Part shown: piece by piece, positions 25,281 through 34,854 of the stretch
Numbering within the stretch: position 1 is the stretch's first letter
Layout of the letters: each line of letters opens with the position of its first letter
NCBI RefSeq assembly: GCF_013373865.1
Contig: NC_050468.1
Span: forward strand, 9,238,510-9,302,509
Length of the DNA: 64,000 nucleotides
Source of the DNA: Monomorium pharaonis
Lineage: Eukaryota > Arthropoda > Insecta > Hymenoptera > Formicidae
Reading direction: 5' to 3'
Notes under the pieces: model-generated
Databases searched by the model: none
What the model was told of the DNA's origin: nothing
Seen by the model: only the letters and a program-made list of their open reading frames with translations
Program-made: the position numbers and the translations under genes

Positions 25281-26986
25281 ATGTCAAATTTTGAAACGGA
25301 ACTGGCAAATCTTGAAACAGAATTAGAAAAAATTGACCCTACCGAATTATTAACAAAAAATGAAGAATTGGATGCAATTCAGATTTTTGATTCGACAGTG
25401 TAAGTTTTTAAATATAATTATTTTATTCTGTTAATAAGATTTTATTATATATAAATAAATAACATTTTCAACAATCGTACTTCATTACTCGGATATTAAT
25501 ACACGCTTAGAGATGAAAAACATCAAGCCAATCTCTGCTGATAACTGTATTTAAAATACATATATTGATGCACAATTTTAAACTTTTTTTATAGTGAAAT
25601 AATCGGTTATATTGATGGGATCGAATCTCCTAGAATAGTCGGGAACAACCAACAATATAAAGTTTTAAAATTTTTCTTAAATAATGGCAGTGGGAGACGA
25701 ATACAAATTGTTTCGTGGAATGATGACATTGACAGAATAATTCCATATATCATCCCAAACCATGTAAATATTAAAAAAAATAATGTATAACAATTTTTTC
25801 ACTTTACTTGGAATTACTTGAAAAATCCTACAAAAATACCTATACCTTATTCTATACTTTCTCTATTTCTTTGTCTTTACTTTTATATTTTTACTTAATA
25901 ACTTTAAGTATAATGTAATTTTAAAATAACATTAATAATATTAATAACATTTAATTTAATGATTTTAATGGAGATTGTTCACCTGGATGGCGTACAAGCC
26001 AGAATTCCTAAAATAGCATCTTTTAATAATGGTAACGTTTCCTACGAATTGCTAATTCGCAAAAATACTGTGATATCTAATTTGGGGAAATATGAACCCA
26101 CTCCAAATTCTCAGGATAAACCAATACCAGTGAAATTAAATGAAATATTAAATACAACTCAACGCATTAGTATGCTTTAATATATATATTTTAACATATA
26201 TATATATATATATATATGTGTGTGTATGTGTTTTTCAAATAAAAATATAATTTATGCAATTCGGAATTTATACATAAAATATATATGCAAATTTATATTT
26301 ACACATGCATATTTTACAGTTTTGCAAGCTTACATTAAAACAAATTTTTCGGAATCACATGATAATAAACAAAATAAAATAATTGCATATGGTTCACTAA
26401 CAGATGGAACATATAAAATAGAAGTCCATATTATAAATTTTGACAAACAGGAATATAATAAATTTGGAATTCAGAAAGGAGATAAGATAGAGATAATTGG
26501 AACTGTTCAAACGACAAGTATTTATGTTTAGTATTAGTATTTTGTGATGAATAATATATTTAACTATAGCTTTAATAATATTTTAAATATTTATTAAATT
26601 ATTTTATTATTATAATAATATCTGTTGTTTTAAAATTAAATTGTTTTAACAAAATTGTATATTTTATATTTGTATTTTACATTTATATTTTATTTCGTGT
26701 TACTATTTATCCATAATAACTCCCTATTAATATAACTTAATTATTATTTATCCATATTTTTATAGGTGATCCAGTATATTTCTGGTAAATGATACAAATG
26801 ATATTCGAAAATTAACGGGTCGCATGAACTTATCAAAATTATTAAAAGGCGTTCAAATTCCTCAAAAAAGAAAAATGTCGGAAACTTTACCTGAAGTAAT
26901 TTATTTAATTAATATAATGATATTATGTATAACTTAATTTATTATAACATATTTTACAGATAGAGAAGAAACGAAACTCAATATAA
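25281..26986 (+). CDS. OB-fold-like nucleic-acid-binding protein (RPA-large-subunit-like), 3' end uncertain
   Basis: Coding exons 25281-25399, 25595-25763, 25974-26169 and 26320-26517 join in frame from MSNFETELANLETELEK. Two blocks have the pattern of OB folds as in replication protein A: VEIIGYIDGIESPRIVG with QIVSWNDDIDRIIPYI, and KIIAYGSLTDGTYKIEVHII with GDKIEIIGTVQ. Single-stranded DNA binding is inferred, and I cannot name an orthologue. Two further coding-like segments follow, 26775-26895 (LVNDTNDIRKLTGRMN..) and 26960-26986 (IEKKRNSI, stop). With GT/AG splicing from 26517 into 26767 the frame hits TAA after DPVYFW. Keeping the downstream frame needs the non-canonical pair GT..CA or a one-base correction. 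The acceptor before 25974 (AATGGAG) is also weak. Confidence 0.55.
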
Positions 26987-27680
26987 AATATAAAATTTAA
27001 ACAATGTGACAATTTAAAAAGTTTTAAAGTTAATATTATTGTATTATTATAATACATAATATTATTCTTTATAAGTTATTAAATTCAATTAAAATAATAT
27101 TATAAGTTAAAATACACGCAAGAAATTTAATAATTTTTATTGATCAAAAGTTCATCAAGTACAAATAACTTAAGTTCGTATTTAAAAAAGAATTTAATAA
27201 AAAATAAAAACATTTTACGGATTATACGGATTTTATTATTTTTTTAACAGATTTTCTCACTTTTTCCACCATAATCATTATTAATTTTAATTATATTATG
27301 TATTGTAAAACGGAGACAATATTATTATATCTATATCTATATCCCATGACTATATTTCTAAAGAAGTGTATATGACTTATATATGACTATGTACTTTGCC
27401 AATAAGTAAACAAGTTTGTAATAATATTTATACTATTTTTTATAATGTGTATATGTATGACGTCTCCATTGAGAATATATCAATTGTAATTATTTACATT
27501 TGAATAAAAGTTTGCAATAAAATTAAAAATAATCATTATTATTAGTAGCCCTTTTATCATGGTATTATTTATTATTAAAAAAAAGGTTGACATTTTAATG
27601 TAAAATACAATAAATGCAATGACTTTTTATTAAATATATATAGCTGTGTAATACTAGCATTCAGAGATATTAAAATATGA
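26987..27680. other. AT-rich intergenic DNA
   Basis: No coding or repeat boundary that I can support. It includes the 3' flank of the OB-fold-like gene. Confidence 0.35.
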
Positions 27681-27828
27681 CCTTCTGTCCACTGGACGCG
27701 GAAATGCTTGCCGCGCGACAAAAAATAACACGGTAACCAATAAATTCATCGCTTATGATAAATTGATTGACTACCGCGTTCTCTTTTGTCGCGCGGCAAG
27801 CATTTCCGCGTCTGGTAGACAGGAGTCC
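27680..27828. repeat. Inverted repeat with 29-bp perfect GC-rich arms
   Basis: 27695-27723 (starts GACGCGGAAATGCTTGCCGC) is exactly inverted at 27784-27812. Weaker pairing (CTGTCCACTGG against CTGGTAGACAG) extends the arms outward to about 45 bp. The spacer is about 60 bp and AT-rich. MITE or foldback. Confidence 0.8.
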
Positions 27829-27886
27829 TATTTCGTATTAAACGCCATTGCGCGCGCGCATTATTCCATCCAATAGAAAGTGCTCA

Positions 27887-28264
27887 CACCCAGATAGCCA
27901 AGCGAGATTGAGCATATCGGGCAAATTAATGCACTGCATGTATGTTGTAAACTTGCCCACAATTTACTGTCATTGTAATTTAACGTGGAACAAAGTTTGC
28001 ATCAGAAGGGCAAATAACCTTCATGAGTTTACGAAATTGTAAGTGCATGCATTGAGAAATAATCAACTTGTCACATTGACAGCAAATTGTACATGCATGT
28101 TGACAACTTGCCGTCAATTTGTTGAATTCTAACAAAGAATTTTACATGATGTCAGAACAACAGACAATTTGAGGTAAAACACCTTGGCTTTAGTTTGATG
28201 AAATTAATAGGGAATAAGTGACAGCAAAATGACAACACGTTGCCTTCATTTGGCTATCTGGGCA
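27887..28264. mobile_element. MITE with CCCAGATAGCCAA termini
   Basis: CCCAGATAGCCAA (27889-27901) is matched in inverse by TTGGCTATCTGGG (28250-28262). The interior repeats CAAATT/TTGCCC words with no ORF. About 375 bp. Non-autonomous DNA element. The target duplication is not clear. Confidence 0.55.
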
Positions 28265-28439
28265 GTTTACCTCGTCACCCTCCCCGAAAAGACTTCCCCC
28301 ATGCGAACTCACACTCCATCTCTATCTTCCGATATTTATGATTTAAAGATGTTAAAACACTGTATCGCGCCATTCAATATCATGATGTACAAACATTATC
28401 TATCCTGATGTTTCCTAACAAGAACCGGAGAAAAATAGT

Positions 28440-29085
28440 TATGGATTAGTGAGGACTCCCCGAGGTGGGAAAGTTAGTTGAGGCGACAGCACACGCTGTC
28501 ATCGGCAGCTCAAAACATTGCCGCAAAATTATCGCCAAAATTTCAGGGATTCTTCCAAATCGCGAAAGTTTTGTCTCCCGTTGTGTACGAGCTCGCAAAT
28601 TTAGATAACGTTAATGGGGAAGGTACACATAAAGGACTTAAAAGCCATTGCGTCGACTTAAACTAATATTTTGTGTTGTTCTGTGTGTCTGATCCCTGTG
28701 CCAGATCTCCCCTTCCCAGAAAGAGAGTAGTACAATCTGCAAGGGTCCCGCGAAACATCCCGGAAGATGCAGGGCCGGTATGCAGGAGTTCAACCTGGCG
28801 GCGCTCGTGGGCTCGTACACATGCGGAAGAAAACACCGCGATCGGTCCGCATGCTGAAGGCAGTAAAGGAGCTGTGGCAGGAGAAACAGGCCGAACGGCG
28901 AGCCAGCACAGATGGAGGAGCGAGCCGTGCAAACAAGCCCCGGCGGGGCCAGCGACACCATCCCGTGGTGCGAAGTCGTGGAGGAGGAGCAACGGGAAAG
29001 GCAGACTCCTCAGATCGAGCTTGTAAAGCCGGCCCCGAAAATGGTCGACGCGCGCGACGGGAGACAGCCGTCGAGTAACGCGAGG
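28440..29085 (+). pseudogene. gypsy-type retrotransposon integrase tail and flanking relic
   Basis: The frame 28478-28666 includes AAKLSPKFQGFFQIAKVLSP and VVYELANLDN, the C-terminal module of Ty3/gypsy integrases. It is cut off on both sides. The following GC-rich 28.66-29.08 kb, with arginine- and serine-rich frames, fits a continuation of the element but shows no recognisable domain. No LTRs found. Dead fragment. Confidence 0.6.
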
Positions 29086-29162
29086 ATTATGTATATTATA
29101 AAATATATACAATTGAATATAAACATTATAAAATCAAATTAAAACACATTAAAAAACACATT

Positions 29163-30180
29163 ATGTATTGCATCAAATACTTCGTTAAAGAAGGTTGGTT
29201 TAATTATATATTTCTAAATATGAGATTACAAAAAATCAAATTTAAAAATGAAAAAAGCTTTATTAGTAGTCCAACTATAAAAGATTCGTGCAGAATTTCA
29301 GGTACCGCAAGTCAAATTAGAAGATTATTATTGATACTTCCATTAACTATCTTTGATTAAATTAAAAATACTAAAGATAATGTTTGGTTATTAATATTAT
29401 GTCTTCGAGAAATGTTTTTTATTTTTGCTAATACACTATCTTTTGGTCAGGTGGCATTATTGCAAGAAAAAATCAATGAATATTTATTTCTAAGATTAAA
29501 ATGTTTTCCAAACATAAAATTAAGACCAAAACATTATTACATTTCTCATTACCCTTCTTTACTTTTATCTTTTGGCCCACTAAAGCATTTATGGACTTTG
29601 CGATTTGAGAGCAAATACAAATACTTTAAAAACATAATTAAACACTCGCAAAACTATAAGAATGTAACAAAAATGTTATCATATAAACGTCAAGTTCTAC
29701 AAAGTCAACTTCCGGAAAGTACATACTGTTATTTAGTAATAGTAGACGACGCAGAAAAATATATTCCGGAAAATTTTAGTAATAATATTTCTTCCGTTAT
29801 AATAAATTATTTTTATAATAAGAGAAATGAAAATTTTATTATATTGCTTCACAAATTACATTCAAATGTATTACATACAAAAGAAATATGTACATATGCG
29901 TAGGAAAAGATCGTTATGATTACTTTATTATGTGCAAAATTCAATATTTTTTAATAAATACTTATTATACAAATGTGTATTTTCTGGGTATCACAATAAA
30001 AATTGCACACAATATTGATTTTGGAGTATATGAGCAATTCAAAGTTAAAGATGAAAAGTATAAAATCGACAAAATTTTTTTGTTTTCATATTCTAATTTA
30101 CTTATTCCACATCCTATTCTTGAAACTTCCTTAAATTTAATTGCTGTTTTTATATTCAAATATGCACCTCTTGATTTATA
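29163..30180 (+). pseudogene. Decayed transposon-associated ORF 1
   Basis: One frame runs from 29163 to 29903 with a single in-frame TAA at 29358-29360, which interrupts a block with GTASQIRRLLLILPL. Beyond it comes KLRPKHYYISHYPSLLLSF, then GPLKHLWTLRFESKYKYFK. The same block order occurs in proteins encoded by multicopy DNA elements of insects and cnidarians. I recognise the pattern but cannot name the family. A shifted frame at 29888-30180 (to KYAPLDL) continues the homology-like sequence. Inactive. Confidence 0.5.
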
Positions 30181-30279
30181 AGATTATGTAAGTAATATCT
30201 TTGCATAATTATCGTTTAGTATTGTATTTTTAGTCATTATATATAAAGCATACGTATATGTTTTCTATGTTGCAGATGT

Positions 30280-31196
30280 CTTATTTATTTAAAGTGTGGT
30301 CAGCTAATAGAAAACAGAAAACTTCATTCTTAATCAATGAATCAGTTAATATATTATCTGATCTTATTAGCAATGCTAACACGAAACTTGGTATCAATGG
30401 GCGCGTTCAGCAGACGGAGCGGATCAGTGAGCACTCAGTGATTCTTTACTATGACTGGTTCTTGCCTTTAGTTCTTCGTTGGATTTAGAAGCAGAAACCA
30501 AGCATAGTAAAGAATCACTGAGCGCTCTCTGATCTGCTCCGTCTGTTGAACGCGCCCAATGGTTCTATTCTTGTTATGGAAAAAGATAAGACAAATGTTG
30601 ATGATGATAAAGTTTTGTTCTGGCGAAATTTTTATGTTATTAGAAGAAAAGGACATTTGGTCACCTCAAAATGAGGCAAAATCACAATCATATACTGCAA
30701 CATCCTGTGATAATGATTTTACATCTACTTTCTCATCCTTATCAAGTATGCGATATGCTTTATCGCCAAAACACTACTATTGCAGTCAGATAATGATAAA
30801 ATTTGGTTGAATTTTTGTATACCTTGGGACAAATTGGAATCTGCAGTGGTTAAAGAATTAAAAGCAGACAATCAGAGCAAATACATAATACATGCTGTTG
30901 TAAATCGCATAATTTCAGAGATGAGAAACGTATGAGAATTTATACCTTTAAAAGCATTAAAAATAGTAGCTAAAAAAGTAATTAAAAAATATCCTCAAAT
31001 ATTCAAAAATATGGATGAAGATGGTGAATATTTTGGAGATGGAAGTCACACATGGTATTTAAAACTTCGTGATAGAAATTGCTACCTTAACAGATCACAC
31101 ATGAAAAGATCTTTAAGTCAAAGTTTAAACATACCATTAAAAAAGCAAAGAAATGTTAAAAAAATAGGACAAATTACTCAGTTATGGATGTATTAA
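30280..31196 (+). pseudogene. Decayed transposon-associated ORF 2 with CIDE-N-like domain
   Basis: It starts MSYLFKVWSANRKQKTSFLI, followed by VNILSDLISNANTKLGIN. After the MITE at 30399-30557 it resumes GSILVMEKDKTNVDDDKVLF. Order and spacing match a CIDE-N domain (as in DFF40/DFF45: vWS.dR, then LvlEeDGT.Vd.e.fF). Downstream (about 30832-31193) is a C-terminal module with KYIIHAVVNRIISEMR, one in-frame TGA at about 30931, then FIPLKALKIVAKKVIKKYP and KLRDRNCYLNRSHMKRSL. Such fusions occur in multicopy element proteins. The frame also breaks near 30.66-30.80 kb. Not functional. Confidence 0.5.
30399..30557. mobile_element. PIF/Harbinger-like MITE inserted in ORF 2
   Basis: 159 bp with inverted termini of about 60 bp beginning GGGCGCGTTCAGCAGACGGA. 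The flanking 3-bp repeat AAT is at 30396-30398 and 30558-30560 (a 5-bp CAATG reading is also possible). Taking the element and one repeat away (162 bp) leaves the host frame continuous. Confidence 0.8.
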
Positions 31197-31310
31197 AAAT
31201 TTCAAAGAAATTGTTAATTCAACGGAGCTATTAGAAGTCAAATTAATTAGAATTATTATGAGACATTTCAAAGAAGATTTCAACGTATTATTTAAAATAT
31301 ATCCTGTAAA

Positions 31311-31311
<1 letters not shown>

Positions 31312-31349
<38 letters not shown>
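31312..31349. repeat. (CA)n microsatellite
   Basis: About 19 CA repeats just after the ORF 2 relic. Confidence 0.95.
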
Positions 31350-31352
<3 letters not shown>

Positions 31353-32320
31353 TCATGTGTTACTTTTTTAATACATAATAAATATTTTATAAATGTATTT
31401 AATTTATTATATAGGAAGGGACAGCCTTAAAAGATATTGAAGCACCTATTGTTGCGCCATGCATTGTTAAAATAATATATAGATGATAATATATTATTTT
31501 AACCAACTATTAAAGTTGTATATTTACATACATTAGTAAATTTACATCTTGTAAATAAAATTATAATCTTATATAGTAAATACACAGCTTGCATAAGTAA
31601 ATTTACATGTTCAAAGTAATTTCTAAAAATATATTTGTAAATTTACATATTTAAAGTAGATTTCTAATCATGTTTTTGTAATAATACATTTTGCACTTGT
31701 ATTTGTACTATTTTATAAATTAAATTTACACACCATCGTGTAAATTTAATATATAAAATCGTAATAATACATTTTACGTATGTATTTGTATAATTTTATA
31801 TACATGCTTTTAATAACATAAAATATTTGAAAAATGTCGTTGTGTCAATTGTATATTTATTCCTCTCAAATAAATAAATACTTCAACTAAATATAAAATT
31901 AATAATTTAGGTTTATGTAATTGAATAAATACTCTTGATTCAACTACATTTTTTGTTCATGACAACAAAATATAATGTTAATCAACAATGCCAGTTTAAT
32001 TAGAATTGATTTTATTAATTCAATAATATTCTTAATTGAATTAATGTCTGAAAAAATACTTTGGTTTCATCAATTAAAATCTTTCTTTCAATAACATGGA
32101 ACATTTGAAGTATTCATTATATCAGTTGTATCAATTATATGTCTACTTTTTTCTAATTACATAAAAAGTATTTACATAAAAAAAAGTTTAATAAAAAAAT
32201 AATTTACTTGTTTCTATTAAACACTGACGTCACCGATTGCTGCAAACATTATTTAGTTAATTTAACATAAATTGTGATTAAATTTCAATACACACATTTT
32301 GTTGAAAAAATAATACATGG
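31350..32320. other. AT-rich DNA with diffuse repeats
   Basis: Words such as GTAAATTTACA recur between 31.5 and 31.8 kb. No coding signal. Confidence 0.35.
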
Positions 32321-32329
32321 TTTTTAAAC

Positions 32330-32815
32330 TAATAAGATATAATGACAATTTAAGTGTCATTAAGTTGATTTAACAAGAATTTAAAATAAAACAATATTAT
32401 ACAATATTCATATCAATTCTATAAAAAAAATTCATTTAGATTTTAAATTAAAAAAATTTTGAATAAAACAATATTGCTTATGCATTGCTATTTGAATTTT
32501 ATTTGAAGTCAATCCAATAAAAACTTTAAATAAAATTTTGAAGTAATAAGATATAACAATTTTAAATGTCATTAAGTTAATACAACAAGAATTTAAAATA
32601 AAACAATATTATACAATATTCATGTCAATTCAATAAAAAATTTATCCGACAAAGATTTTAAATAAAACAATATTATACATTGCTTATATAAATTTCATAT
32701 AAAGTTAATCCAATAAAAATTTTTAATAAAACAATATTGTATATTATTCATATAAATTCCATGCAAAGTTGATCCAACATAAATTTTAAATACAATAGAA
32801 TTATGCAATATTAGT
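32330..32815. repeat. Degenerate tandem repeat (AAATAAAACAATATTATACA)
   Basis: The block AATAAAACAATATT(A/G) followed by CAATATTCATATCAATTC or variants recurs at least five times at roughly 80-230 bp steps. Arms ATCCAATAAAAA and TTAAGTTAATACAACAAGAA also recur. Confidence 0.55.
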
Positions 32816-33158
32816 TTATTAACTTTATATCTAATAAAAGTAAATATATATTTAGTCAAAGTAAGTATTTATGTATTAGGAGAAAGTGGATATACAATTG
32901 ATACAACTAATAATGAACTCTTCAAATATTCCACTCTATTGAATTCCACCTATCTTAATTATTCATGTTGATACAATGGAATGTATATTAATATGCTAAC
33001 TATATATCTAAATTTTAAATAAATCTTTGGTATTGTTGAAGTTGAGCAATGCTTTGACAAAATGTCAATAACTAGACGATTCAAATACATTATAGTGCGC
33101 TATCACTTTTTTTATTTTTAAAATTTTATCAAAATTTAATAAATGCCTGTGTACTCAC

Positions 33159-33372
33159 CAATGCAAAAAGATGTTCTGTATTGCCACGTGGACAGCCAGC
33201 CACGTTTTCGGATTCTCATACTTGCATCTGGACCGCAAAAAATGACGCACTGTAAAGCCTGCGGTATGAATCTTCGCAAATTTTCGGACAACTTATTGTA
33301 TCCTGCTTGAACTTCGCATGCATTTAATTGCGATCCTTGAAGTACCGCCGGGACCAATGAGCTTACATCCAT
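33159..33372 (-). CDS. Orphan coding-like exon, unknown function
   Basis: A minus-strand exon starts right after a good acceptor (TTTCGATTGTAG) with ATG at 33372 and ends at a strong donor, ATTG|GTGAGT (exon end 33159). Its 71 codons have balanced composition (MDVSSLVPAVLQGSQLNACE.. to ..KRGWLSTWQYRTSFCIG), unlike the AT-driven frames nearby. I do not recognise the protein. No partner exon was found to the left, so it may be a real gene with a long intron, an element exon, or a relic. Confidence 0.35.
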
Positions 33373-34854
33373 TCTACAATCGAAAGAAAATCCGAATAAA
33401 AATTTCTTCCTTAATAAAAATTTTGGGCGAAATTACAATAAATTTATAAACTTTAAGGCAGAAAAAATTTTTAGAACCTAAAACATTTTTATTGTGTATT
33501 TTGACACAAGCAACAATTGTGAGTTGATATATAATTTTTCTGGATGCATTTTATCTGAAGTTACAATATATTTTTTACGTAATTTATATAATTTGTAATT
33601 TTTTTATATAATGTATACAATTCATATAATTTATACAATTAAATGTAACGCAAGTAGACGAGTTTTTAATATTTATAAGAACTTTTTTTATTTTTTGGAG
33701 CATGGTACAATATGTATAAATGTATAATGTATACATTTGCGAAAATATTTACGCGCTTATCATCCATCTCATAACCATGCATGAAAATAACGATTGTTTT
33801 TATTAATCACTCTCGTTTATCGATTATCAACCCGAACTACACGCGAAGGGAATTTAACGTACTAACTGATGTGTAAAAATAAAAAAAACACCTAACGCGG
33901 TAAGGTAAGCACATAGTGACTGGCAGTCCCGCCTGTCCCGCTACTATAACGTCACTTTATCTGTTATCATGACATGTAGAGGTAATATGCCTGAAAACCG
34001 TAAAGATGGAATGTTTTAAGGTTTATTAAGCTGGATGAGCCACATCATTAAAACACATCGATTTCTACATTGGAATTATTTGCTAATTATTTGTTACCTT
34101 TTGCTAAAAAAAAAAAAAAAAATGTTTTTCGCTCCAGCCAAAAAAATACCATTTATTTATTACATAATTATATAATTATTTTAAGCTATTTAGCCAATGG
34201 AAAAAAACCATATATCAGCCGCTCAATAAGTGGTGCCATTGGGAAAAAGCACAGTAAAAAAATAAAAAATTAAAATATTTAAAACCCCGGACGTACATAA
34301 TTCTCCCGGACAAATTTTCAATGCTTTGAAAAATCCCTCTGGATGTTTCCGAATGCCCTAAAAAAGAGGACAGTGGAAAAAAGAGGACGAATGGCAACCC
34401 TAATTACAACAGATTGTAAAACCTGTTAAGAATTTAGTATTTTGCAAGGTATTTTGTATGAAATGTTTGGTATTTAGTACTTAATATAAGTAGATAGACA
34501 GTTTTATTAATAAAACAATTTTTTCTTAATAATAAAATAGATCTATAGCGGAGTTGAAGCTGGTCTTAATATAATATGACATAGATATATGTATGTGAAA
34601 AAACAGTATCTAATTGTAATTATTACACGCAGTCAAATTTTATTAATATTTTAAACAAATATTTAATTAAAAAATAAAATAGTTTATGATGACAGTTAAA
34701 TAATCTCGAGGTAGTGGTTATTACACATCTATCGACATTACGTTCGCCTCAGCTGACAGCAGTAAGTGACTTAAATGCTCATGGACCGTCCAGCTTACGT
34801 CACGTCTCAGTCCGAAGTTTGCCTGTATACGAATGCCGAGTAAATATCGTGAAC
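33373..34854. other. AT-rich intergenic DNA with one possible dispersed repeat
   Basis: The minus-strand stretch 34404-34280 (starts AGGGTTGCCATTCGTCCTC) is GC-richer and codon-like but has no partner. It resembles a dispersed repeat. The rest shows nothing supportable. Confidence 0.3.
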
